This document shows, piece by piece, positions 21,301-34,194 of a stretch of 64,000 nt of DNA; the stretch's first letter is position 1, and each line of letters opens with the position of its first letter. The stretch comes from Spongilla lacustris (Eukaryota > Porifera > Demospongiae > Spongillida > Spongillidae), in NCBI GenBank assembly GCA_949361645.1, contig OX442418.1, forward strand, positions 7,877,376-7,941,375, given 5' to 3'. The position numbers and the translations under genes are program-made. The notes beneath the pieces were generated by a model that saw only the letters and a program-made list of their open reading frames with translations, searched no databases and was not told the origin of the DNA.

Positions 21301-24229
21301 TTCAGTAATAATTGAACACAGCCTCAGCGCCACCGTCTGTTGCCTTGACGTTCTCCCTCTGCACCCTCGGTCTCTTCCATCACCACTCCCTTGAGCTCAC
21401 TATGGTACCAACCTCCACTACAGACACTGTCTCCTCCCACGTCTTCATTGATCTATTGTCACTGAGCACATCTTCCCCTGCCACCTCGAGCTCAGCCTCC
21501 TTCATGGCCCTGTTTCCCCTGCACTACAGAATCTTCTACTAATGTACACTCTCTCCAGCTCACCATTATCTGCTCTATCGGCCTCCTCCCTAAGCGAGGC
21601 CTCCTCCCTAAGTGAGGCAGTGAAGCCTCCTCCCTAAGCGAGACCTCCTCCCTAAGTGAAGCCTCCTCCCTAAGTGAAGCCTCCTCCCTAAGTGAGGCCT
21701 CCTCCCTAAGTGAAGCCTCCTCCCTAAGTGAAGCCTCCTCCCTAAGTGAAGCCTCCTCCCTAAGTGAAGCCTCCTCCCTAAGTGAAGCCTCCTCCCTAAG
21801 TGAAGCCTCCTCCCTAAGTGAAGCCTCCTCCCTCATCGCAATCTCTTTCACGTTCTCTGCATCTTCTTCATCCTCCCACCTCCATCCCATCACCAAGTCA
21901 GTATACTAACTCCACCCACCAAGTCCAGGTCTGTTGAACAATCATCACATCTGACAACCATCACTAACTTCATCTACCTCCACCCCATCACCAATCCTTC
22001 TGACTGGTCCACTTGAGGACTAACACCTGCCAACTCCACCTCTTGAGGGGACCCCAACTTTCTTGAAGGCACAAAACATTTTCCATTTTCCCCTCCCATC
22101 CTGTATGTGGAGTGCACCTGTCAAATAGCAATCATCATATTTATATCCATTTTTTTGTTATGAGTTGTTATGAGTTGGAGGTGTGATGTACTTGTAAACA
22201 CCAGGTGTACTAGCACAGCAATCGTGTGTTATGAAGTGTAGTACATGTATCTGCTCCATCCATGGAGGAATCTGAATCTAATGGAAGTGCAGTTTTAGTC
22301 TCATTGATGATACTCTTACAAAATGTAGGTAACATAAATGCATGTAACTACATGGAAGAATATCTGTACTAACCATGAGTTAACTTGCACAGCAGCATGT
22401 ATAAAGACAGCAAGGGTCTATAGAGGCCATATACTAGCACCAGCAAACCCAGTCAGTTAAGAGGTACTAGGAAACAAGGAATGTGATTACCATCATTTAG
22501 TAATATTAAGCTGTAACCCATACTCTTGTCCATAACCCACATGACTTAATAATTATTGCTGTATTCAGTAAAATGTTTTGATAATCATAAGTCATTGTGC
22601 CATAATTTAACCATGCACCCCTATGGATGACAATAAATGATGGGGGGGGGGGGGGGGAGATAGTACAAACTTCTCCTGGGGTATGTGTGTGTATGTGTGG
22701 AACAAATAGGAGCTTGTCCAGGGGGCATTTACAAGTCTGTCAGGGTAGGGGGGGATATATTAATAAAAGCTTATCCAGGTTGTGGAGGGGAGGGGGGGGG
22801 GGGGGTTGCGGTGTATTGACAAGTTATTAATGAAATATTGAAAAGATAATGCAAGCAATGTCTTGCATTGTGCAGCAAATCAGTGTGTTTTGGTTGTGTA
22901 TAAAGACACAACCATAGTGTGTTGGAAAAGTCGTATGTGGTTTTGGTTATCTTGTTGTAAATGCATTTTGCGATAGATATACGAATTGGAACAGTTCTAA
23001 ATCAGGTCCTACCTGCCACATAGCAGTCATGTGTGCTCGTAATACAGTAGTAGCTTTCAGTAGTTATTAACAATAATTTGAGTTGAGGGGAAACATTGAT
23101 GGTACTTTTTGGCTTCAAATTAAATAATAAATACATGTACTGTACTAACATGACAATTGCCAAATCTTTTAAATTATTGTACATGTATATGTACATTGCA
23201 CATATAGTTGCAAATACCAATATGTATGTATTATAATACAACTTTTCTGTGGGGGCCAGATGTGTATGTCTACATGGATGTGGTCAAAACTCAATTACAT
23301 TGTTGGCTACTGCATTGTAGCTGCTCCCCCATCAAAGTTGTGCACACAAGGAGTATGTGATGGGCATAGTTTATATAGCATTACGTGAATTTTAAAAGAG
23401 TTGTACTAATTCCTTATACCTGATGTATGTATTCCTCCTCCTCAACGGATTGCAAAGGATTGCTCATTGTTATGCATCCATACATCACTTGTCACCCAAA
23501 GAGTTAATACTTTAACTTACACAATGTCATTAATCATTTACTTTCTGTATCTAATAGCAAGTACAAATCCTCACACATATACATGTATAATCGATAGATA
23601 CACAATTACATTACATGTAGAACACAATGCAAAAAGAACTAAATACTAAGCTACATGTACACTGAACTAATATCTACTGACACTTATGGTTCTTCCCAGT
23701 AAAGCCCTTGCATTCTGGTGCATCAGGGTAATGCCCAGGTGGCAGTAGATTGAGGCTAACACCTCAGGCCAGAAGTGACTCGTCCTGATGGCTAGTTTCT
23801 TGGCAACCCTTGAGAGAGCTTCTTGTGCCTCGCTTCCCCAACCACCAAATACCTCCATGACCAATGGGACACATACCCAACCTCTCTCTGTACAGGGAAT
23901 GTCATTTTTGGCATGTTTGTCCTGCTCTCCCAGCTCAGCAGTATAACCTGAGGTCATGCTCGCTCCCAATAAAAAGTCTGAGTTGAGCGTATACATGTAT
24001 GTGGTGTACTGTTGTTAATACATGTACATGCCTACATGCCTTACAGAATATTTCCCTCACATTGCCACAGGGGATTGGTGACTCTGGTCAGGGTATGGCC
24101 AATGGTGTACTCTTTGTATTGCTCACCAAGAATATCAGGATCAATGTTCTGAAGATGTGTTGTAGAAAACCTGCAGACCGTGATGATATCCAATCAAGTG
24201 TAAATCCAATCTCTGATGACGAGGCTTGA
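15311..24229 (+). CDS. GPR157-like seven-transmembrane receptor 1
   Basis: Exons are 15311-15949, 15998-16189 and 24071-24229, all phase 0, for 329 aa (human GPR157 has 335). The introns are 48 bp and about 7.9 kb. Seven hydrophobic segments are visible, near residues 17-39, 46-70, 91-120, 130-152, 188-208, 236-261 and 270-300. Cys91 at the start of helix 3 and Cys167 in GGWCTI are the expected disulfide pair. A sequon NGS lies at 78-80. The family hallmarks are the GYDLWIYLSFVLVP helix 5, KFLLIPVVFILLRLWT helix 6 and GIGDSGQGMANGVLF helix 7, which parallel GPR157 (GNTFQGGANCIMF). This is the cAMP-receptor-like/GPR157 group of GPCRs in the plasma membrane; the ligand is unknown. ATG 15311 is the first in frame after a stop-rich region. 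The third exon is distant, but its phase and homology fit and no nearer alternative was found. Confidence 0.85.
16590..17484. mobile_element. Foldback element carrying a retroelement fragment
   Basis: The arm at about 16590-16740 and the arm at about 17370-17484 are imperfect reverse complements. Examples are AACCACAAACTAGATTGATC, CTGGTCCACACTAGGCAATT and CATTGCCCAAGCC with their complements. The interior holds the reverse-transcriptase-family fragment at 16826-17080, a (TG)-rich stretch and a poly-C run at about 17287-17318. It lies in the long intron of receptor 1. Confidence 0.7.
16826..17080 (+). pseudogene. Divergent reverse transcriptase C-terminal fragment
   Basis: The frame contains RGWLCVSLVVEVYCGWG, a diverged version of the 'LGWVCIPLVVEVYGGWG' block that marks the nuclease-like tail of the RT family seen at 10600, 23800 and 36450. 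The surroundings do not read as protein. It is a relic within the foldback element. Confidence 0.5.
17495..18332. mobile_element. TA-flanked Tc1/mariner-like MITE
   Basis: The terminal inverted repeats begin CAGGGTCTTTACGAAAGAA on the left; the right end is the complement of CAGGGTCTTTGCGAAAGAAC. Both are flanked by TA (17493-17494 and 18333-18334). The 838-bp interior is very AT-rich and has no ORF. CAGGG ends with TA duplication fit Tc1/mariner-type non-autonomous elements. It starts 11 bp after the end of the neighbouring foldback element. Confidence 0.8.
18960..19640 (-). pseudogene. Ty3/gypsy integrase core relic
   Basis: Read on the minus strand, the frame gives MDSAGPVLGQNQLVVIDTHL then EWIEIVDVKEATT, the start of a retroviral-type integrase catalytic core. 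It continues with LRTIFAQHGLPEGE and a diverged 'YGSCFTAEE' in place of the usual 'DNGTCFTSEEF'. The reading frame is then corrupted through 18960, although pieces such as KKARLI survive. A 21-bp tandem repeat has expanded inside it. There is no intact protein. It sits in the long intron of receptor 1 in opposite orientation. Confidence 0.75.
19276..19383. repeat. 21-bp tandem repeat, about five copies
   Basis: Unit TAGTCACCTCAGGTTGTTG plus TA is repeated almost perfectly. On the minus strand it encodes repeats of VTIQQPE in the same frame as the integrase relic, so the array grew by in-frame duplication of integrase sequence. Confidence 0.9.
19641..23666. other. Receptor 1 intron interior with minisatellite and G-runs
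   Basis: No gene is supported. An 18-bp minisatellite (CCTCCTCCCTAAGTGAAG) spans about 21585-21833 with some 14 copies. Poly-G runs occur near 22640-22657 and 22791-22805. Between them is ordinary AT-rich sequence with abundant TACATGTA motifs. Confidence 0.6.
23667..23996 (-). pseudogene. Reverse transcriptase C-terminal fragment
   Basis: The minus frame reads KHAKNDIPCTERGWVCVPLV then MEVFGGWGSEAQEALSRVAK and KLAIRTSHFWPEVLASIY. This is the conserved tail of the RT family of the 9.4-10.8 kb relic. It ends 75 bp before the last exon of receptor 1 and runs opposite to it. Only this C-terminal piece is present. Confidence 0.7.
24071..24229 (+). CDS. Terminal exon of receptor 1
   Basis: Preceded by a good acceptor (CATTGCCACAG), this exon encodes GIGDSGQGMANGVLFVLLTK and a 32-residue cytoplasmic tail ending SDDEA. 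It is the exact counterpart of the last exon of receptor 2 (28094-28234). It completes helix 7 of the receptor starting at 15311. Confidence 0.8.
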   Translation, partial: GIGDSGQGMANGVLFVLLTKNIRINVLKMCCRKPADRDDIQSSVNPISDDEA

Positions 24230-25530
24230 ATTATTGTTGACAGGTTGATGAATTCTGCCTGTCATCTGAAAAGTGCACATACAGTTATATTATTTTTATT
24301 GGATGTACAATAACAATAACCTTTTTAAAATTTAACTTTGTTGCAGATTTTCAGGTGTGGGTGTGTTTCAGCCACAAGAATTGCAAAAGTTAAAACATGT
24401 TTGGAATGCGTGATGTTTAACTCTCTCCATCCTAGTTCCATTCAGAGCTCAGTACATGTAGTATGGCAACTATGGGGCACCTAGCAGCCTAAGCTGTATG
24501 ATTGAAGTGAGTGAGTGAGTGAGTGAGTGAGTGAGTGAGTGAGTGAGTGAGTGAGTGAGTGAGTGAGTGGGTGAGTGAGTGAGTGAGTGAGTGAGTGAGT
24601 GAGTGAGTGAGTGAGTGTTGTGGACTATGGCTCATGTAACACACTCGTACTTGTACAATACACACGCACATACATGCACACACACATACATACACACGCA
24701 CACACACATTCACAGCACAGTACAGTACGAGTCACTTGATCTGCACCTGCATTAATACAGTAACTATTTAAAAATAGTTAACCTTAATTCTCCATGCAGG
24801 TCCACGTCCTACGCATAGGACCAATATTTGAAATTTTAAATAGAAATGCAGTTTTTTGGCATCCATTTCTCTACTGTTGTTTGATGTGTCTATCAAGCTA
24901 AATTTACCAATTGTCAGTCTATTTTTTAAATCACACCCTTGGTTACACGATGCAAATAAACAGATACGGTTACGATTCTTAAGAATGCATTATATAGAGA
25001 ATTTAATTGTCACAGAAAAAGTACGACAAGTACAACTTTTTTGAATGTTTTTTGAAGCATGATGTGTGGGCAACTTTATACATTCTACGGCAGTGTTTTT
25101 ACTCTAATTGATTTTGCACTGTAAGTTTTAAAGATTTTGCCATTCACTTGGCTATTCCCGCAACATGCGTCTGACAAATATACATGTATATCGTTCATAA
25201 GCTTGTGGAGCTAGCAATTTCCAAATCTACAATGTACTTTTTTATATGCTTACTGTTAGTGCAAAAGACCTGTCCTACTACCCCTATCTTTTAAAATGTG
25301 GCTCTGATCTTACCAACATTACTTTTTGGTACTTTGCTTTGTAATTAATTTACCGCAAATACATCTTTTACCAATGCAGTATTGATTGTATTTGACATTC
25401 TTTGAAGAATTGCAAGAAATTTAATAACCATTTCTAAGATTTTGGTTTATTTTTTGATCATATGAGTTTGCTAATTTCTTCGCGTAGGACGACGCAGGTT
25501 AAGAATTTTTTTTGACGTGTCAACAATCGA
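24230..25530. other. Intergenic region between the two receptors
   Basis: Apart from the (GTGA)n tract there is AT-rich sequence without coding signal. Segments near 24800-24820 and 25485-25500 share CGTCCTACGC in inverted orientation next to AACCT/AGGTT, so a degraded inverted-repeat element of about 0.7 kb is possible but weak. Confidence 0.45.
24508..24617 (+). repeat. (GTGA)n tetranucleotide repeat
   Basis: About 27 tandem copies of GTGA/GAGT with a single substitution. Confidence 0.95.
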
Positions 25531-26365
25531 ATCATAGATATTAGACTGGAAGGGATTGGAAACCGCGCACGTGCGCCATACATTTAAATAGAACGTAGCG
25601 GGGACAGTTGCTAATTGGTTAGTCTGGCCTCAAAAGTTTTTGGTCAAGTACGCAAGAGGCAAATAAGACGAGTAAAAGGTAGTGCACGAACTGTGGATCA
25701 CAAAGAAGTAAGTATTTTTTAAATACTCCATTCCTAAGAGAAGATATTCGACTTAAAGCGCTCCATGTCTAGAATTAAACTCACCGCTACTACGCCCGAA
25801 CAAAGCGACGTAAAGGTACGGCGTTACGATAGGCAGATTGAGCACTGTGTTTTACGTACCATAGTATAGTTTTTGTGACATGAATGCGTCGTACTCGATA
25901 TAAAAATTAAAAAAAAAACTTACTTTTGACTAGGTGTGAAACTCACCGGTATAGCGACCGTAGCTTTGTCGTAAAAACTTAATTGACTACCAGATAGCCA
26001 GATGAAAAATATGTGCCAACGGATAGTTAGTTTGCCGTCTGTGCGTTTCTACGACCAAAAAAAAAATCTAAAAGCTACGCCTTTAATTCGCGCGCAATTT
26101 TTGGTAAATGAAGCTTGAACAGGTCATCGTCAATAATGTGGTTCATCTGAATGTGAAATAAAACAACCTACAAAACCATGAACTTTATGAAAAGTGTTCC
26201 CTTTACCACAATCCACGGATACGTTCTTTTCCACTCGCTCCTGTGCAAAAGTGGTACCCGCCATTTTATCCGTAAAGGCCTGGGGACTTGAACTGCCAGG
26301 ACTGTACTTGTTGATTGGTGTTAATTGGTCTGGTTTCCAATCGCTTCCAGTCTAATATCTATGAT
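25531..26365. mobile_element. Inverted-repeat element upstream of receptor 2
   Basis: The ends are reverse complements over about 35 bp: ATCATAGATATTAGACTGGA at the left and its complement at the right, with one mismatch before GATTGGAAACC. The trinucleotide CGA flanks both sides. No ORF is present. The right end lies 3 bp from the ATG of receptor 2, so its 5' leader and probably its promoter are inside the element. Confidence 0.7.
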
Positions 26366-26368
26366 CGA

Positions 26369-28234
<1,866 letters not shown>

Positions 28235-28570
28235 ACATTAGAGTGCAGCATTTCTTTTTTTTATTTTAATATAATGATTTAGTGGGCTTTGTTTTTATCT
28301 ATGTAATAATAATAATAATTATATAAATAATAATTAATTTTTGTGAGAGTAATGAGAGTATGTCTTCGACATTGTGATGTGTGTTTAAATTGTGTATACC
28401 GGTAATAGGTAAAAGTAATATTGAATATAGCATCATTAGGTATGCATTGTGTGGACCCTTGTAGGTGGTAATGATATATTACTAATTTTTGTTCTTGCCT
28501 ACTGATGTGCTAAAGATTATAATTATAATGCAGTTACAGTCAAATTGGCAATGAATTAATGCCTTAGATG
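28235..28570. other. 3' flank of receptor 2
   Basis: AT-rich sequence with T- and AAT-rich runs and no canonical AATAAA close to the stop. ATAAATAATAA near 28323 is the best poly(A) candidate. Nothing else is recognisable. Confidence 0.4.
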
Positions 28571-29510
28571 CGAGGGGGGGGGGGGGGGGGGGGGGCAAAA
28601 AACAAAGTGGAAGACACCATCCCCCAACTTTGAAGAGCTCAATGAGAGCATCACGAATATGCTTTTTTTTTTTTTCAGGGGAGTCTAGGAAAAAAAGTTA
28701 TGAGGTATCAAAGTTAGGGGGGGGTCTTGGCCAAAAAAAAATTTTTTTTAAAAATTCATCACTTTTCTTAATTTTTTTTTTGCACTTTACAGCAACATAA
28801 TGATGGAATCATATTGTTTGTAGTGTTCATGGGTGTCCAATTCGTGCAAAGATGCCTATCTAGTGCGATTGTAAGCTATTTCATTGTGGAAAGCAGATTA
28901 TCACGTGACTGAGACACAATTCGTGGGCGTGGCCTTCATACCAATTCACTACCCAATATTATAGTGCAACAATTGAAGCGTCGCAAAGCAATGTAAAGTA
29001 CTAACGCTACTAAGTAAGCCACGGATACACCTGGTACTAAGTAACATGCATGAGGTCACGCCTCACGCGAGCATGCCCCGCCTGCTATTGTTTAAACGAG
29101 TACTTTACCAAATCATGAACGATAATGCGTGCCGTTCTTCAAAATGACAAAATCTTGTGCAGGGATGTAATATTCGATAGGCCTACAGCCTGTGCATTAC
29201 GTCATGGCACGAGAGACTGAGTATCGTGAAATTCTATGGTACAAGTGAAACAGCGTCTCCAGCTGCAAGCGACGAAGTGACAACACCTACAACAGCAATC
29301 TGCAACGAAGCCTGCTTTCAATTTGTAATATTATCTTAATTGTAGGTGTGGTCAATTGTCAATACGTAATTATTTTAAGGGGCGTGGTCGAAAATGGGCG
29401 TGTTCGGGGGGGGGGGGGGGGGGGGGTTGACCTGGCCCTTGGTTTTAAGAATTTTTGGGATGGTGTCTATAAATTTTTTTTTTTGCCCCCCCCCCCCCCC
29501 CCCCCCCTCG
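28571..29510. mobile_element. hAT-like inverted-repeat element with poly-G ends
   Basis: The 940-bp element begins CGAG followed by a G run and ends with a C run followed by CTCG. The inverted arms continue through CAAAAAA to ACACCATCCC on both sides. CTTAGATG is present on each flank (28563-28570 and 29511-29518), an 8-bp target duplication as expected for hAT elements. There is no transposase ORF. A further G-run lies at about 29406-29426. Confidence 0.75.
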
Positions 29511-29535
29511 CTTAGATGTATAGAAAAATGCGATG

Positions 29536-29579
29536 GACCACTTCTAGCAAGACTTTTGCAGAAGTCTTGTTAGAAGTGG
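29536..29579. repeat. Short 18-bp-arm hairpin
   Basis: CCACTTCTAGCAAGACTT and its near-complement AAGTCTTGTTAGAAGTGG face each other across a short loop. One position forms a G-T type wobble. It lies just outside the hAT-like element. It could be a remnant element or a small-RNA precursor; neither is shown. Confidence 0.5.
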
Positions 29580-29992
29580 GTGATGCATTCAACTCAGTTG
29601 TCGTTATCAAATAAGAAGATACATGTAAAAACGAGCAGTTTCTTCTTAGTTTGTTGCAAAACCATATGATTATAGAGAACAATAGAGGTCCTGCCTCTTT
29701 CCTGGTCCCTTATTACTCCTGTATCAGGTGACTAAAGAATGACACGAGAGAAGTTATAATTAACGATTTACACCATTGTTCTATTTAAGGCCTAAATCAC
29801 ATGGTTTTTCAGTCGTCTACTATTATGCAGACCCGTGCAAAGCATGCAGTTGAAAATTGGTCAGGCCATGCAGCATATTGACCCCAGCTATATACATGTA
29901 TTGATCAGATGAATGAGATAGTACATCAGTTCAGAGTGTAAATTAATATAATTCAGTAACGTTAGTCAGGTGCGTGGTAACTTCCAGCTGAA

Positions 29993-30629
29993 ATGATTTG
30001 CTGGGTCTTTTTAGCTACATGTATTCTATTTGTGGTTCCTATCGAAGCGCTGCCTGGGTATACTCTAGAGAGTGAAAAGACTGTGGAGAATGATAGAGGC
30101 ACGAAAAGGGGAGATTTGGGGTGAGACTACTAATGCCTGCAGTATAAGCTGTAAGATAGTGTTTCTCTGCATTTTATGCATGTATACATGTAGCGTATTC
30201 GGAACACCTTCGCATGGAGGAAGTGGAGGTGTCGCATTTGACGATTTCTCTATTGGCATAAAGGACATGGAGGTCAAGACAATTGTAATCAGGTCGGGCA
30301 AGATGATAGACTCGATACAGGTTGTGTATCGCGTGCCTGGAGGTAAAGACGAAAGCAAGGTTACGGATACTCACGGTGGAACAGGAGGAATGCTACATGT
30401 ATTAGAAATCGATGTTGACAATGGAGAGTACGTCACCGATGTGTTCGGGAGGAGTGGTCGACTTGTAGACAAACTGTGGTTCCTGACCAACAAGGGACGT
30501 GTCCTTGGTCCTGTTGGTGGAGACGGCGGGGTACTGTTCCACGAGTCGTGCCGCCTGCGTGGATTCTTCGGCCGTGCAGGGAAGATGCTTGATGCAATAG
30601 GGTTTTACTGCAGTGGTGTGAAAGGTTAA
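29993..30629 (+). CDS. Secreted jacalin-like lectin
   Basis: Exons 29993-30120 and 30194-30629 join across a 73-bp phase-2 intron (donor GTGAGA, acceptor TGTAG), giving 187 aa. Residues 1-19 (MICWVFLATCILFVVPIEA) are a typical signal peptide. A short spacer with a TKRG dibasic site follows. From about residue 46 there is one jacalin-fold domain. It opens with the Gly-rich HGGSGGVAFDDFS strand and continues with FGRSGRLVDKLWFLTNKGRV. It closes with RGFFGRAGKMLDAIGFYC, the family's G-x-x-G-x-x-x-D-A-I-G carbohydrate-site strand. Two Cys residues (in ESCRL and GFYC) may pair. The animal relatives are ZG16-type secreted lectins that bind mannose-like glycans. The single ORF beginning inside the intron would lack a signal peptide, so the spliced model is preferred. 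Confidence 0.85.
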
Positions 30630-32459
30630 CCATATACACCCTAACTGATGCATGGAGCTGATCTATACGTGCATTGTCTGTTATTCATGCATGTAATTGC
30701 AATATAACAAAAAAATAACATATTGATTTGTCTACGCATACTAATGCATGTCAGACATAGCCTATATCAGTATCACTGTCATAGCTCTGACTGTTACTGA
30801 CACATGTCATACTACTCTGACTGTACCTGTATTTGAACCCGCATGCAGCAACTGTCTAACCATGGTCTCACCTACTCCCTTCAGTGCGGGCACAGAAGGG
30901 GCATTAGGTTGGGATTGTCCCAGGAGTCAGTGGCGGTTAATATTAGGAGGGGGCGTGGAGGGCGCACGCTCCCCTAATATATACTGGATGATAAAAATAT
31001 AATTATACCGGTAATAAGACTATTAAGTTAACCTGTAACCGTTAACCTGAGCTAAAGAATGCGGAGAAAGTGAACGGCTGTGCGTCAGCTGAACGAAATT
31101 AAAGAGCACGTGCGCATGCGCAGTTTGCGCGACTGGAAGGCATACATTTTGTGGCTGTTTCGGTATGAAATTCTTTGTTGTTCTGAAACTTCATAACGCA
31201 AAGCTTCTAGGGCTTCGCCCCAGACCCCAATTTGGGAACTTACAGAGCTCCACCCTACCCCGAGGGGGCGACGCCCCCCGCCCCCCAACGTGTAGGATTT
31301 GACATATCATACCATGCTTATGATTACGCACAAGGTCGATGCAGGTAATTTTTCAATCTGATTGTGGTCTCAGTGGCGGATCCAGGGGGGGGGGGGGGGG
31401 GGGGGGGGGTTTGCAACATACCTTTCAGACCCATAATGAAAATATTAACATCCACTAATAGGAAATTGAGAAAGATTCCTAAAGGCGCTCCTCACAAAAG
31501 GCTAACCGAATCGATCCGCGCGTGCGCGCATTGCATTGCACATTAACATGAATTGTTATTAATAATTGCATGCATAGTTATTAACCATAGATCTAGCTAG
31601 CCACGGCTGTTTCGAGATGGACATTAGGTTTAATTAGAAATGTATTACATTTACGGTATTCTTAGTGTTCCGACGAATGAAGGAGCTCATTAAAATGTGG
31701 TTTATGTTCTAAAATCTATTTTGATCACAAAAAGCTATCAATAAATAATGCTATTATATTAAGCTTTTCTACATTCATTTCCGTACTGGATAAGATATGT
31801 GCGCACTGTCGAGACGTGTTATTTTCCTGCCTACTAACTCCGCGCAGGTAACGGTCATATTATGGCTTACTTTGAAACGCTCGAACGGCAAACAATTTTT
31901 CTCGAAAAAACGCCTGACTGTTGGGCATGAAACTTACCTTTCCGTAAAGAGGAATCATTGCACATTCTATACGTGTATAGTTCATGCTTAGACACATTGT
32001 TTGGTGAGAGAACAAAACGGTTACTTTTAGTTTGTTTAGTCATGAATAATTGAAGTCACGTGAATGAACAGTACAGCAATGGATATTCCGCAATGCCAAA
32101 GTACACCTTTTATGCAGCGTATGTGGAGACAGATGATAAAAAACCTCTGCTGGTCATCAAGAGACAACATATAGCAGTGCTACCTTTTTAGTGGAGCTCA
32201 GGACATGTTTTCAAACTGAAAATGGTAAAGCTAAACAATTGGTCCCTACAGTACATGCACATGCAAGGTAAACATATTCACATGACCTCATAGGGTTAAT
32301 CATATATGCACATACATGTATAAGCCATACATGTGTACACTCATGGATCCACTTAAAACAGGCAAGAACACCAGGGTGACCACCAGGCATCACGCTAAGT
32401 GCTTTGCTCCTTTATATAAAGACAATTGCACCTCCAAAGATCATGTGTGGTAAAAAGGA
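30630..32459. other. Repeat-rich stretch without genes
   Basis: No coding region is supported. At 31367 the sequence CAGTGGCGGATCCAGG followed by a long G run resembles a hAT terminal sequence, but no matching opposite end was found. GC-rich low-complexity blocks lie at 30935-30985 and 31200-31290. A segment near 31590-31650 (CACGGCTGTTT, then CATTAGGTTT) recurs near 35460-35510. Confidence 0.45.
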
Positions 32460-33207
32460 CCCTACATTAGCACCATAGGCAAGGCTTGTGCAGAGCACCC
32501 ACCAAGTAGGCAAGGCCTGCAGAGCCAGTCATGGGCGTCCCCAGAGTGGGGGCAGGGGGCCATGGCCCCCCCCCCCCCCTTTGGGACTGAATGGCATCCT
32601 TATAATAAAAGTTAACATATATGCCCCCCCCCACTGATTGAATGGGCCGAAAGGGGACAGCACCCCCCCCCCCCCCCCCCCCACCCCTGGTTGAACCGCG
32701 CCAAAGCAGACAGCAACCCCCCCCCCCCCCCCTCCCCCCTGGTAGAACCGCGCCAAAGCAGACAGCAACCCCCCCCCCCCCCCCCTTTTTCCACTGGTTG
32801 AATCAGCCGAAAGTGGACAACGTATTCGTGGCTGTCAAATGGCACTTCCTTGCCCTATCCTGGCCCCCCCCCCTTCCAGAAAAGCTGGGGGTGCCCATAC
32901 CAGTAGGCTGGGCCTTCAGAGCACACACACAGTAGCCAAGGCCTGCAGAGCACACACCAAGTAGCCAAGGCCTTCAAAACACACACCTAGTAGGCAAGGC
33001 CTTCAGAGCACACACCTAGTAGGCAAGGCCTTCAGAGCACACATCTAGTAGGGAAGCCCTTCAGAGCATACACCAAGTAGCCAAGGCCTGCAGAGCACAC
33101 ACCCAGTAGCCAAGGCCTTCAGAGCACACACCAAGTAGCCAAGGCCTACAGAGCACACACCAAGTAGGCACTTGGCCTGCAGAGCAAAACCCAGCATAGT
33201 ACACACC
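32460..33207 (+). repeat. About 29-bp minisatellite with C-run interruptions
   Basis: Repeats of AAGGCCTGCAGAGCACACAC followed by CAAGTAGCC, with variants TTC/TGC and TAGGC/TAGCC. The array is interrupted at about 32525-32905 by four poly-C runs next to ACCGCGCCAAAGCAGACAGC repeats. It resumes at 34453-34505 beyond the inserted element. Confidence 0.85.
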
Positions 33208-33274
33208 TACAGTACCGCCCACACGCAACTTGGCACACGCGTGTGCGAGTCGCGCAAGAGACTCGCGCGAGACT

Positions 33275-33525
33275 CGATCCCACACGGGCGAGACTCGACT
33301 GCACGCGGGCGAGACTCGACAGCACGCGGGCGAGACTCGACTGCACGCGGGCGAGACTCGACTGCACGCGGGCGAGACTCGATTGCACGCGGGCGAGACT
33401 CGATTGCACGCGGGCGAGACTCGACTGCACGCGAGCGAGACTCGACTGCACGCGGGCGAGACTCGACTGCACGCAGGCGAGACTCGATTGCATGCGGGCG
33501 AGACTCGACTGCACGCGGGCGAGAT
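33275..33525 (+). repeat. 21-bp GC-rich array, left
   Basis: About 12 copies of GGGCGAGACTCGACTGCACGC with C/T and occasional A/G variants. The unit includes the palindrome CGAGACTCG. Open frames on both strands here are repeat artefacts. Confidence 0.95.
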
Positions 33526-34194
33526 TCGATTGACCTGCCTTGGGACATATGCAGATGTAGTGACTTGATGTACCCCTGAGGCAAAGGGAACGGGAATGGT
33601 ACAATAACGCCACAACCACGCCCTCTCTGTACTCGAAACAAGCAAATCAAACGAGTGTTTATAAACAAAGCAGCTGGGTGCTAATTTATACATGTATAGC
33701 AGCTATTGCACTGACAATAGATATCGCTGCAGTTTTGCTTTCGTTAAAGTTTGAGCAAAATGTCAGCTTAGTAAGCATCTCTCCAACTACAATAGTTCTA
33801 TGAATACGGTAACTCAGTAAACTTATCGCCCGTACATGTTGTAAACCACAAATAATCCATGTGTTTCTTCATACATGGGGCGTTTATTCTCCAAATATAA
33901 ATATACCATAGGCATAGGAATAGGTGTGCAAGGGTCCCTGTTCATTCGACCAGCTGTCATATGGGAAAACATATAGGTATATTTGTTTACATATGCCATG
34001 CCTTATATGGTGCTGCTACAATTCAGCTGTCTGGTATTGGAAGCCAAACGTACACTATTTTTCGACACTGCAACCTCTACTTCTTAAAACAACTAGCGCC
34101 CATGTTAAGGCGAGGCATAGTTACAGTATCATAGATATTGTGAGATCCGTTTCGTAGAAATATACACGACAGGAAGTTCAAAATCATACGCGCG

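Noticed and set aside
21492..21896. 134-codon ORF of REEASL repeats
   Set aside because: Encoded by the 18-bp minisatellite within an intron; no flanking coding sequence.
24800..25500. Inverted-repeat element between the receptors
   Set aside because: Only about 10 bp of convincing complementarity (CGTCCTACGC) and no target duplication.
30072..30629. Single-exon lectin starting inside the intron
   Set aside because: The spliced form gives a clean signal peptide and uses consensus splice sites; the unspliced start has none.
31367..31410. hAT element starting CAGTGGCGGATCCAGG
   Set aside because: Only one terminus is visible; no complementary end or 8-bp duplication found.
33061..33693. Long ORFs on both strands (RVSPACS and RARLDCT repeats)
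   Set aside because: They are open only because a 21-bp unit lacks stops in several frames; repeat artefacts of the array.
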